DNA of 64,000 nucleotides, taken from positions 1 through 64,000 of the forward strand of contig CAJTLB010000003.1 of the NCBI GenBank assembly GCA_910577045.1, given 5' to 3'. Of the stretch, positions 53,823 to 62,000 are shown one piece after another. The position numbers were made by a program, and so were the translations under genes. The stretch comes from an uncultured Lachnospiraceae bacterium (GTDB taxonomy: Bacteria; Bacillota; Clostridia; Lachnospirales; Lachnospiraceae). Position 1 is the first letter of the stretch; each line of letters starts with the position of its first letter. Below the pieces are notes generated by a model, which was not told where the DNA came from, ran no database searches, and worked only from the letters and a program-made list of their open reading frames with translations.

Positions 53823-54882
53823 ATGGTTCATATCCTTGTTGTATTAGGTCATCTCTTGTAGTTTGAATTTCTAGCCTATTTTCTTTTTTCATATCTTTTG
53901 CTGAGGAACAATCTGGAGTGTGGAATTTCATGGTACTGGTATTACAAACATAAGTAGAAACAGCATCTGGATCAGGAAGATCTGCTACATGGGTCCCATT
54001 GCCGCTTACCCAGCTTTCGGTTGGGCTACAGTTCCAAGTAATTGTTTTTCCATCGCTTGTCGCTAATATACTTCCTTGCTCATCGGTACGGAATACCTTT
54101 ACGCCAGCCATACGGAAACTATTTAATACTTCGGCATGTGGGTGCCCGTAGGAATTATCTTCACCACAGCTTATAACAGCATAGGTAGGCTGGATAGCCT
54201 TTAAAAATTCGTCTGAGGAGGAAGTACTGCTTCCATGGTGCCCTGCTTTATAAACATCAGCATTAATTGGGATACCACAAGCCAAAATATCCTTTTCAGC
54301 AGGTTCTTGTGCATCTCCTGTAAGTAAAAAACGGTTCTCTCCATGTGTTAAAATAATTACTACAGAGTTATTGTTACTGTTGTCATAACTTTTGCCAGGT
54401 GAAAGAATGGTAAATTCTGCATCTCCAAGTGTATAGGAATTTCCAACAACAGGAAGGGTGTTTGTATACCGTTTATTTTTCATAACATCAATAACGTCAC
54501 GGTAAGTAGCAGTATTTTTTGCTTCGTCTGGCATAATAACCGTTTCACAGTCAAATTTATATAAAATAACATCCATGCCGCCAATATGATCCGAATCTGG
54601 ATGAGTCCCAATCATATATTTAAGGCTTTTTATGCCTTGTTCTTCTAAGTAACTTTGGACATTAGTGCCTTGATCATTTTCTCCAGCATCAATTAACATG
54701 GCCTCGCCGCCGCATGTAATTAAGGTGGAATCTCCCTGCCCTACATCAATAAAATGTATTTGTAATTTAGAATTATCAGGAAGAGTATTTTCTGGAGATG
54801 GTTTTCCTGATAGTGTGGAAAGAAATACACCAACTGCAGAAACAACAGCTAAGGCAGATAGAAATACTTTTTTAATATTCAT
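53803..54882 (-). CDS. Secreted metallo-beta-lactamase-fold hydrolase, ComEC-like, with Cys/His C-terminal motif
   Basis: A 359-residue protein with an N-terminal signal/anchor (about 5-25). The catalytic domain (about 40-275) resembles the lactamase domain of ComEC: IHFIDVGQGDSTLI, THPDSDHIGG, LLTGDAQ and AGHHGSSTS. The C-terminus (about 310-359) has the pattern C...H...C...C..C (FHTPDCSSAKDMKKEN, YEPCKGC), as in C-terminal parts of some secreted nucleases. It may degrade extracellular DNA; this is inferred. Flanked by two GH25 lysozymes. Confidence 0.85.
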   Translation of the reverse strand: MNIKKVFLSALAVVSAVGVFLSTLSGKPSPENTLPDNSKLQIHFIDVGQGDSTLITCGGEAMLIDAGENDQGTNVQSYLEEQGIKSLKYMIGTHPDSDHIGGMDVILYKFDCETVIMPDEAKNTATYRDVIDVMKNKRYTNTLPVVGNSYTLGDAEFTILSPGKSYDNSNNNSVVIILTHGENRFLLTGDAQEPAEKDILACGIPINADVYKAGHHGSSTSSSDEFLKAIQPTYAVISCGEDNSYGHPHAEVLNSFRMAGVKVFRTDEQGSILATSDGKTITWNCSPTESWVSGNGTHVADLPDPDAVSTYVCNTSTMKFHTPDCSSAKDMKKENRLEIQTTRDDLIQQGYEPCKGCKP

Positions 54883-54911
54883 AATAAATCTCCCTTGTTT
54901 CTTTTATTCAT

Positions 54912-55961
54912 TTAGTCTGTAGAATAGTCTTTAAAGCTAATGTTAATATCTACATCTCCTTCAATGCCATCTACAGAGCCTGAATCTGTAAACTGCCACA
55001 TTTTAAAGTCATATGGGTAGTCAGGATAACCAACATAGGCAGCATACCAAGTGTCATAAGCCGTAAGGCGGGTTAAGTCTAGTTTTAATATTAAAGTACG
55101 GCGGTTAGAATAAACAGATGGTTTGTAACCAGCTTCTTTTACAAGATCACAAAAAGCAATTGTGTGGTCGGTAATTTGCCTTCCGGTCAATGTGTCTGTC
55201 CTAGCAGTATCATAAGGGATTGCTTCCATATCATAGGCAACAGGATAGGTGACATTATAATTTTTAATATGTTCTAGTACAAACCTAGCTTCTTCCCGTG
55301 CCTCTTCTTCTGTAATTGCTTGAGAGAAGAAATAAACACCAACATGGATGCCTGCATCAATAGCCCCCTGCATATTTGTGTCAAAATAGTCGTCTAACAG
55401 AATGGCACCTGTACCATATCCGCGGTAGCCAACACGGATCATAGCAAAGTCAACTCCTGCAGCCTTTACTTTATTCCAGTCAATAACACCTTGATGGCTG
55501 GAAACATCAATACCACGGTAAGAAGCGACTTGGTTGTCAACAATATAATTTTTAAAGCCATCTTTATTTTGTATACAGGTCCAGTCATATGTGTGGCGTG
55601 GGACTCCAGCTAAGATAGGAATATGTACTTCAGCCCCTGTTTCATCATAAGTAAGAATGGTTTCATCCGCCGCAGAACGTATTAAAGATTCCTGCATCTG
55701 TTCCATATGGCCGACAGAATCCGACAAGCGGGCAAGCTCTTCCGCCATAGATTCTTGTTCAGAAGACATTTGGCTTATAGTGGTTTTTAGATGATGGCGC
55801 TGATAAAAAGAAGTGGTGACAATTGCTACTATTAATAATATAATTATAAAAAATTCACCCCAGATAATAACCGATTTAAGCCTGCCAGCAGGTTTTCGTT
55901 TTCTTGGGGTAGAGGTTATCGGTATCGGTGTTACAGATTGTGGTTCCATTTGGTTATCCAT
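54912..55961 (-). CDS. Membrane-anchored GH25 lysozyme
   Basis: A 349-residue protein: short basic cytoplasmic start, transmembrane helix (about residues 32-53), coiled coil (about 60-95), then a GH25 domain (about 150-345) with GIDVSSHQGVIDWNKVK, YPVAYDMEA and a final GDVDINIS. ATG 55961 is favoured because GAGG precedes it. It is anchored, so it likely acts on own-cell wall. It lies 29 bases upstream of the MBL-fold gene on the same strand. Confidence 0.88.
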   Translation of the reverse strand: MDNQMEPQSVTPIPITSTPRKRKPAGRLKSVIIWGEFFIIILLIVAIVTTSFYQRHHLKTTISQMSSEQESMAEELARLSDSVGHMEQMQESLIRSAADETILTYDETGAEVHIPILAGVPRHTYDWTCIQNKDGFKNYIVDNQVASYRGIDVSSHQGVIDWNKVKAAGVDFAMIRVGYRGYGTGAILLDDYFDTNMQGAIDAGIHVGVYFFSQAITEEEAREEARFVLEHIKNYNVTYPVAYDMEAIPYDTARTDTLTGRQITDHTIAFCDLVKEAGYKPSVYSNRRTLILKLDLTRLTAYDTWYAAYVGYPDYPYDFKMWQFTDSGSVDGIEGDVDINISFKDYSTD

Positions 55962-56244
55962 AGAATTCCTCGCTTTCCTAAGTATTTTTATATTACACAT
56001 AAAAAAGCAATATGCTTTGTGAAAATTATAGCATAATATGTCAAAACAAGAAAGCAGAAAGGTTAAAATTAAGAAAATTTTTACGATAATATTAATATTA
56101 GGCTATATAAAAAGATATGTTTTGGAAAGTAAAAAGATTATGGAGAAAACATAATAACATCATTGTAGACAAACATTTTTTTATAAGATATAATAATTTA
56201 AAATGAAGTAAAATATTTATATAGGCTTACACATAGGAGGAATT

Positions 56245-56529
56245 ATGGAAGATAAAATACAAGAGTATAAAATGTTATGGTAAGAGATATTACAATACTT
56301 GAAAGAATATTAATCTGTTAGAAATATGATGTATCTAATTACAGCTACTATTTTGGGCTTTAGCTTAAATAAGGAAAATGTGATGGCATATACATATTTA
56401 TTGCCGTTAGCTATGATTTTACCATCTTATCTTATTTCTGTTGATTATTTAGAGCGAAAATTAGCTGAAATAAGGATAGGAAAATATAGTGTACTGGTAT
56501 TAAAACAATTAGTTGAGAAAAAAGGGTAG
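56245..56529 (+). pseudogene. Membrane protein gene with two in-frame TAA codons
   Basis: A continuous frame of 95 codons from ATG 56245 (AGGAGG four bases upstream) to TAG 56529, broken only by TAA at codons 13 (56281-56283) and 23 (56311-56313). If both were CAA the text reads KMLWQEILQYLKEYQSVRN. The remainder has a hydrophobic hairpin (about codons 30-62) and a basic IRIGKYSVLVLKQLVEKK end. It looks like a recently broken, short membrane protein of a type found on mobile elements; the family is not identified. Confidence 0.65.
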
Positions 56530-56583
56530 GTATACTATAATAATAACAAATATTTTAAGGTTACTATACAAAGGAGGTAAAGT

Positions 56584-57135
56584 ATGAGGCTGTTAAAAGA
56601 AAATATAGGTGGCATTACCATGTGTATTTTTGAATTATTAGTAGGGATTTTGTTATTAATTAACCCAGTAAATTTTACGTCAGGAATTATTATCGCCTTG
56701 GGGGTTCTTTTATTGCCCATAGGGATTATTGAGATTATGGTATATTTTCGCTTAGAACCGCTAGAAGCTGCAAAAAGACAATCACTAACAAAAGGGCTGG
56801 TTGTTATTTTAGCGGGGTTATTTTGTATTTTTAAAACAAATTGGTTTATTGTCACTTTCCCATTACTTACTATTATGTATGGTGTCATTATATTGTTAAT
56901 GGGAGTTGCAAAAATACAGTGGGCTGTAGATATGCTCCGTATGAAGAAACAAAATTGGTTTTTGGCTGCTATTGCTTCAGTGCTTTGTATGGCAATAGCA
57001 ATTATTATATTAATGAGTCCATTTGAGTCTACTTTGTTTTTCTGGAGGTTTATAGCGATTTCTTTGATTTTAGAAGCAGTTTTAGATATTCTTGCCCTAG
57101 TTTTTGCTAGGAAGAAAAAGGAGCAGGAGATCTAA
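56584..57135 (+). CDS. DUF308 (HdeD-like) membrane protein
   Basis: A 183-residue protein with six predicted transmembrane helices in three similar pairs, the DUF308 layout (LLVGILLLINP, VILAGLFCIF, VLCMAIAIIILMSP). E. coli HdeD is linked to acid resistance; function here is unknown. GGAGG precedes ATG 56584. recQ starts four bases after its stop, so both share a transcript. Confidence 0.8.
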   Translation: MRLLKENIGGITMCIFELLVGILLLINPVNFTSGIIIALGVLLLPIGIIEIMVYFRLEPLEAAKRQSLTKGLVVILAGLFCIFKTNWFIVTFPLLTIMYGVIILLMGVAKIQWAVDMLRMKKQNWFLAAIASVLCMAIAIIILMSPFESTLFFWRFIAISLILEAVLDILALVFARKKKEQEI

Positions 57136-57138
57136 AGA

Positions 57139-58974
57139 ATGGATAAATATCAGGTACTAAAGCAATATTTTGGCTATGATACATTTCGGGAAGGGCAAGA
57201 ATTTTTTATTGATGAAATTCTAAAGGGAAAAGATGTTTTAGGGATTATGCCTACAGGTGCAGGGAAGTCTTTATGTTTCCAGATTCCAGCATTGGTTATG
57301 GATGGCATTACACTGGTAATCTCTCCTTTAATTTCTCTTATGAAGGATCAAGTAGGCAGCCTAAACCAAGCAGGAGTCCATGCGGCATACCTAAATAGTT
57401 CTTTAACAATGGGGCAGTATTATAAAGCATTAGGCTTGGCTAAACAAGGCCGTTACCCTATTATTTATGTGGCACCAGAACGGTTATTAACTGAGGAATT
57501 TTTAGATTTTGCTTTGCAGGCAAAAATTGTAATGGTGGCAGTAGATGAGGCACATTGTGTTTCTCAGTGGGGGCAGGATTTTCGGCCTAGCTATTTAAAA
57601 ATTGTGGAATTTATAAAATCTTTGCCAAAACGTCCAGTAGTAGCAGCATTTACAGCAACAGCGACAAAAGAAGTGCGGGATGATATTATAGATATTTTAG
57701 AATTACAAGACCCAGCAGTAATGACAACAGGGTTTAACCGAAAAAATTTATATTTTGGGGTAATGTCCCCAAAGGATCGCTATGCTGCTATTTTAAATTA
57801 TTTAGAATGTCATCCAAATGATAGTGGGATTATTTATTGCTTAACTAGGAAAATAGTCGATGAAGTGTGTGAAAAATTAAAACAAGCAGGGTTTTCGGTA
57901 ACACGCTACCATGCAGGGTTAGCAGATGAGGAACGGAAACAAAACCAGGATGATTTTATTTATGACAGGGCATCTATTATGGTAGCGACTAACGCATTTG
58001 GAATGGGGATTGATAAATCTAATGTACGTTATGTGCTACATTATGGTATGCCAAAAAATATTGAGTCCTATTATCAAGAGGCAGGAAGGGCAGGAAGGGA
58101 CGGAGAACCAGCAGAATGTATTTTGTTTTATGCTGCCCAGGATGTGGTAACAAACCAATATTTTATTGATAATAACCAAGATAATCAGGAATTAGATTTT
58201 ATTACACGTAAAATAGTAATGGAACGTGATGAAGAACGTTTAAAGAGAATGACATTTTATTGTTTTACAAATGATTGTTTAAGGGATTATATACTTCGTT
58301 ATTTTGGGGAATATGGTGCTAATTATTGTGGGAATTGCCAAAATTGTATGACCCAGTTTGAAGAAATTAATATTACAGAAGCAGCAAAGGCATTAGTTGG
58401 CTGTGTATCTGCCTGCCATCAACGCTATGGGGTGAATGTAATTATTGATACTGTACATGGCGCTAATACGGCTAAAATACGGCAATATTATATGAATGAA
58501 AATCCATTTTATGGGGCATTAGCCAGTGAGCCAACTTATAAATTGCGTAAAATAGTAAATTTTTTAATGTTACATGAGTTTTTAAGTGTGACAAATGACG
58601 AATATGCAATTGTTAAGCTTACAAAAAATTCTGCCCATATCCTGCAAGGGGCTGAAACATTGATAATGAAAATGCCAAAGGAGCAAGAACGGTTAGTAAA
58701 AGAACAAGCAAAGGGAAGAACGAAAAAAAGTATGGCAGGCATTTCTTTACTTACAGAGGAGGATCAAAAACTATTTGAAAAGCTCCGCTTACTGCGTATG
58801 GAGATTGCTAGGGAGGAAAAAGTTCCGCCATATATTGTATTTTCAGATAAAACATTGTTGTCTATGTGCGTAATAAAACCGACAGATAAAGCAGGCATTA
58901 TGTCGGTGCCAGGGGTTGGGGAATTTAAGTATCAAAAGTATGGGGAAAGATTTCTCGCATCCATAAAAGGGTAA
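57139..58974 (+). CDS. recQ: ATP-dependent DNA helicase RecQ
   Basis: A 611-residue 3'-5' helicase. Motif I is PTGAGKSLCFQIP, motif II DEAHCVSQWG, motif VI YYQEAGRAGRDGEPAE. The zinc-binding RecQ-CT follows with C..C spacing in YCGNCQNCM, and an HRDC-like domain (about 535-611) ends the protein. It acts in recombination and restart of stalled forks. Confidence 0.96.
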   Translation: MDKYQVLKQYFGYDTFREGQEFFIDEILKGKDVLGIMPTGAGKSLCFQIPALVMDGITLVISPLISLMKDQVGSLNQAGVHAAYLNSSLTMGQYYKALGLAKQGRYPIIYVAPERLLTEEFLDFALQAKIVMVAVDEAHCVSQWGQDFRPSYLKIVEFIKSLPKRPVVAAFTATATKEVRDDIIDILELQDPAVMTTGFNRKNLYFGVMSPKDRYAAILNYLECHPNDSGIIYCLTRKIVDEVCEKLKQAGFSVTRYHAGLADEERKQNQDDFIYDRASIMVATNAFGMGIDKSNVRYVLHYGMPKNIESYYQEAGRAGRDGEPAECILFYAAQDVVTNQYFIDNNQDNQELDFITRKIVMERDEERLKRMTFYCFTNDCLRDYILRYFGEYGANYCGNCQNCMTQFEEINITEAAKALVGCVSACHQRYGVNVIIDTVHGANTAKIRQYYMNENPFYGALASEPTYKLRKIVNFLMLHEFLSVTNDEYAIVKLTKNSAHILQGAETLIMKMPKEQERLVKEQAKGRTKKSMAGISLLTEEDQKLFEKLRLLRMEIAREEKVPPYIVFSDKTLLSMCVIKPTDKAGIMSVPGVGEFKYQKYGERFLASIKG

Positions 58975-59026
58975 TCATATTTTACTTTCTTTTTGCATAG
59001 AATAGTCAAAAAGGGAGTGAAGTGTT

Positions 59027-60412
59027 TTGTCAGAATATAAAAGGTTTGTTTCCTATATTTATGCTTATGATGGAGGGGTAAAAAGTAAAAATGTAGGTTT
59101 TGCCAAGATGGAAGTCCGAAATGGAGAGTGCCGGATTAATATTAATATAAAAGGCGTGTTTGCCGCCAGTGGAAAAGAATTGGAAGTATATTTTTTCCAT
59201 AGGGAACAGGAAATGCTGCTTGGTACAGGGATGGGGAGTTTTTCAGTAAAAAATGGAACGGGAGAATTTAGGGCAGTAACACCTGCGGATAATATTGGTG
59301 GTTCGGGATTGCCATTAGAAGAAATGGGTGGGATTTTATTAAGGCACAAAGATGAAGAAACAAAGGTTTATGCGTCTGGCTGGGATGATCATGCAGTAGT
59401 GCCAGAAAGCTTTATCCCTGTAAACCAAACAGCCCAAAGGAAGGAAGAACCATTAGATATAATGCCAGAATCGGCATTGACGGCAGAAAATGAGGAATTA
59501 AGTGCAGCGGAGATACTTCCTGTTATGGAAGCTGTAGAAGAGGAATTGGCAAGGCTTGAGGCTAGTATGAAAGGGATGCCAGAAACCCAACCAGCCATGC
59601 AACCACAGCCAGAAATACCAGAAGGCCAGCCAGTTGTGCAACCACAGCCAGAAATACCAGAAGCCCAGCCGGTTGTACAACCACAGCCTAGGATGCCAGA
59701 AATCCAGCCAACAATCCAGCCAGAAATTCAACCAAACCCTAGGATGCCAGAAATCCAGCCAACAATCCAGCCAGAAATTCAACCAAACCCTAGGATGCCA
59801 GAAACCCAGCCAATAATCCAGCCACAACCTAGGATGCCAGAAGTTCAGCCAACAATCCAGCCAGAAATCCGGCCACAGCCTAAGATGCCAGAGGCACAGC
59901 CAGAAATCCCACAGCCAGAAATGCCAGAAGTACAACCTATGGTACAACCGCAGCAGGCACCAGGAGGCCCAGCAGCACAAAAACAAAGAAAAATGGCAAA
60001 TAAGCAATTTTTTCAACAAGAATATAAGGAGAGTGCAAAAGCAAATATAGAGAAAAAGGTACATAGTGGCACTTGGGAAAGAATGGAAGCGATGTTCCCA
60101 AAAGTAGTGGCATTTGAAGATGAACCAAGGATTTCCTGCCTAAAGATAGACTTAAAAGATTTGGAATACCTGCCAAGAGAAAATTGGGGACTTGCTAATA
60201 ATAGTTTTTTATTACATGGTTATTATAATTTCCGGTATTTAATACTGGCAAGGACTAAGGATGGAGAATATATGTTAGGGGTTCCAGGCATGTTCCATAA
60301 TAATGAGCGTTTTATGGCAGCAATGTTTGGGTTTGACCATTTTAAGCCAGTAAAAGATTATAAGCCTCTTACAGGGCATTTTGGATATTGGTACCAGTGG
60401 ATTGATATTTAA
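59027..60412 (+). CDS. DUF6128-type protein with Pro/Gln repeat linker
   Basis: A 461-residue protein of three parts: an N-terminal beta domain (1-125), a low-complexity linker (about 185-315) made of PEIQP/PRMPE units, and a C-terminal domain (about 325-461) ending HFGYWYQWIDI. The first and last parts resemble DUF6128 proteins of Lachnospiraceae. No signal or membrane segment. It starts at TTG 59027 with GGGAGTGA upstream. Function unknown; the linker suggests a scaffold or spacer. Confidence 0.75.
   Translation: MSEYKRFVSYIYAYDGGVKSKNVGFAKMEVRNGECRININIKGVFAASGKELEVYFFHREQEMLLGTGMGSFSVKNGTGEFRAVTPADNIGGSGLPLEEMGGILLRHKDEETKVYASGWDDHAVVPESFIPVNQTAQRKEEPLDIMPESALTAENEELSAAEILPVMEAVEEELARLEASMKGMPETQPAMQPQPEIPEGQPVVQPQPEIPEAQPVVQPQPRMPEIQPTIQPEIQPNPRMPEIQPTIQPEIQPNPRMPETQPIIQPQPRMPEVQPTIQPEIRPQPKMPEAQPEIPQPEMPEVQPMVQPQQAPGGPAAQKQRKMANKQFFQQEYKESAKANIEKKVHSGTWERMEAMFPKVVAFEDEPRISCLKIDLKDLEYLPRENWGLANNSFLLHGYYNFRYLILARTKDGEYMLGVPGMFHNNERFMAAMFGFDHFKPVKDYKPLTGHFGYWYQWIDI
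59701..59802 (+). repeat. 51-base tandem repeat in the linker
   Basis: Two adjacent near-identical 51-base units (starting 59701 and 59752) encode IQPTIQPEIQPNPRMPE twice. Weaker copies extend the pattern over about 59590-59950. Copy number probably varies by slippage or recombination. Confidence 0.85.
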
Positions 60413-60433
60413 TTGCTTTAAAGAGATATGCAG

Positions 60434-60973
60434 TTATAAAATAAGGGAATATTGTAAGTGGTTTTGCCAGCGGCCTGCTATAATAGCATAGTCTCTGGCA
60501 ATTCCTTCTACTTCAAAACCCAGCCGTTCCAATAAACAGATAGATGGCTGGTTACTAGGCAGTACATAGGCCTCTATCCGGTGAAGGCTGTATTCTTGGG
60601 ATACAATAGGGATAACAAACTGGAGGGCTTCTGTGGCAAGCCCCCTGTGCTGGTAAAGAGGGTCTAGTTTGTAACCTATTTGGCAAGATTGGAAGGCTGG
60701 ATGTAACCTGCTAAAAGACAGTGTGCCAATAATGCGCTGAGGAGATTTTTTTAAGAAGAAATAAAGCCGGAGGTAGGAGCCCTTTATTATTTGGTTAAAT
60801 TCTTTGTGGAGTAATTTTTTTTGGAATTCTTCTGTATAGAAATTATCTGTTTTGGCAAGTTCATAGCGATCGAAGTAATCCCGGTTCCGTGATAGAAAAG
60901 TAAGTACCTGCATAGAATAAGATTCATTTAATACCTGAAGAATAAGGCGGTCTGTTTCATAAATAAAATTCAT
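60434..60973 (-). CDS. GNAT family N-acetyltransferase
   Basis: A 179-residue acetyltransferase of the RimJ/RimL type (Acetyltransf_3). It begins with FIYETDRLILQVL, and the acetyl-CoA site is near QIGYKLDPLYQHRGLATEAL, followed by VLPSNQPSICLLERLGFEVEG. ATG 60973 is chosen because GGAGGG lies upstream. Substrate not known: it may act on a ribosomal protein or on a small molecule. Confidence 0.85.
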   Translation of the reverse strand: MNFIYETDRLILQVLNESYSMQVLTFLSRNRDYFDRYELAKTDNFYTEEFQKKLLHKEFNQIIKGSYLRLYFFLKKSPQRIIGTLSFSRLHPAFQSCQIGYKLDPLYQHRGLATEALQFVIPIVSQEYSLHRIEAYVLPSNQPSICLLERLGFEVEGIARDYAIIAGRWQNHLQYSLIL

Positions 60974-61060
60974 GGTTTCCCTCCATTTGAGCATGATACT
61001 TGTATTTCCTACATAATAATGTTATGCTTAGTATACCAAAAGCAGAGGGTGAAAACAACT

Positions 61061-61543
61061 ATGACAGATCAGGAAATTTATATGAAAGAGGCCTTAAAAC
61101 AAGCGAAAAAAGCAAAGAAAATAGGGGAAGTGCCAATTGGTTGTGTGATTGTATACCAAGGGGCCATTATAGGCAGAGGATATAACCGAAGAAAAATAGA
61201 TAAAAATACGCTTTCTCATGCAGAATTAAATGCAATCCGCAAGGCAAGCCGTTATATGGGGGATTGGCGTTTGGAAAACTGTGATTTATATGTTACCTTA
61301 GAGCCTTGCCAGATGTGTTCCGGCGCGATTGTACAGGCACGGATGCGGAAAGTATATATTGGCTGCATGAACCCTAAGGCAGGGTGTGCAGGGTCTGTTA
61401 TGAATTTATTGCAGGTGGAACGTTTTAACCATCAGGTAGAATTTGAATCAGGAATTATGGAGGAAGAATGTAGCCAATTATTAAAAAACTTTTTTAAAGA
61501 GCTGCGGCAAAAAGCGAAAGAGAAAGATTGTATCAAAAAATAG
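61061..61543 (+). CDS. tadA: tRNA-specific adenosine deaminase TadA
   Basis: A 160-residue zinc enzyme that makes inosine at wobble position 34 of tRNA-Arg(ACG). The zinc and proton-shuttle motif is SHAELNAI and the second zinc motif is EPCQMCSGAI. ATG 61061 is chosen because the family begins near DQEIYMKEAL and GAGGGTG lies upstream. The order tadA, SRP RNA, dnaX is conserved in many Firmicutes; here a phosphofructokinase gene is inserted. Confidence 0.94.
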   Translation: MTDQEIYMKEALKQAKKAKKIGEVPIGCVIVYQGAIIGRGYNRRKIDKNTLSHAELNAIRKASRYMGDWRLENCDLYVTLEPCQMCSGAIVQARMRKVYIGCMNPKAGCAGSVMNLLQVERFNHQVEFESGIMEEECSQLLKNFFKELRQKAKEKDCIKK

Positions 61544-61567
61544 CGTTTAAAGTCTAAATGAAATATA

Positions 61568-61596
61568 TTGACAAAGTACTAAAAACAAGTTATACT
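61568..61596 (+). promoter_or_regulatory. SRP RNA promoter
   Basis: Perfect -35 TTGACA (61568-61573), 17-base spacer, -10 TATACT (61591-61596), with start expected at 61603. Confidence 0.88.
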
Positions 61597-61602
61597 TTAT
61601 TC

Positions 61603-61864
61603 CGTGCAGCCGGGGAGTTAGCGGTGCCCTGTACCTACAATCCGCTCTAGTAGGGGTGATGCCCGGTCTCGGGTTTTTTCTTGTAGAGCAGCCCTTTATA
61701 AGTGGCGTTGATGCTTGGGTCTTACGCAATGGGAATTTATGAACCGTGTCAGGTCAGGAATGGAGCAGCACTAAGTAAAACCTTCCATGTGCCGTGAGGA
61801 AGCCTGGGCGGAGCAGGCTGTAAAGGTAACGTCTGTGAGGGAGATTCAAAACCGGGCGCACATT
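61603..61864 (+). ncRNA. ffs: Signal recognition particle RNA, large form with Alu domain
   Basis: The conserved domain IV core GTCAGGTCAGGAATGGAGCAGC is near 61758-61779. The ends pair: GTGCAGCCGG at 61604 with CCGGGCGCAC ending 61861. The 5' part holds the Alu-type fold (GCCGGGGAGTTAGCGGTGCCCTGTACC) as in the B. subtilis type of about 270 bases. It binds Ffh for membrane targeting. Confidence 0.93.
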
Positions 61865-61886
61865 AAGAGAAGAATATAAAATGTAC

Positions 61887-61913
61887 AAGATTGCGCTTGG
61901 CGCAATCTTTTTT
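61887..61913 (+). terminator. Terminator after SRP RNA
   Basis: AAGATTGCGC (61887-61896), loop TTG, GCGCAATCTT (61900-61909), followed by TTTT. Confidence 0.88.
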
Positions 61914-61923
61914 GTTCCAGTAC

Positions 61924-61952
61924 TTGAGGTTAAAAAAGAATCATGTTATTAT
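61924..61952 (+). promoter_or_regulatory. Promoter of the phosphofructokinase gene
   Basis: -35 TTGAGG (61924-61929), 17-base spacer, -10 TATTAT (61947-61952), about 48 bases before ATG 62001. Confidence 0.6.
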
Positions 61953-62000
61953 TAAAGATGATAACAGATAAATATTATAAAAGATAGGATGTGACATGGG

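Noticed and set aside
56245..56529. Stop-codon recoding (TAA as Gln) as an explanation for the in-frame TAA codons
   Set aside because: Many genes in this window, such as jag and rnpA neighbours, use TAA as a true stop, so a changed code is excluded; pseudogene is simpler.
59590..59950. Regular repeats that could suggest a CRISPR array
   Set aside because: They are in frame and encode PEIQP/PRMPE units inside a longer gene, without unique spacers or cas genes.
59498..60064. 188-codon minus-strand frame rich in Trp and Leu
   Set aside because: It is the mirror of the Pro/Gln repeat linker; its length comes from the repeat composition and it has no ribosome-binding site.
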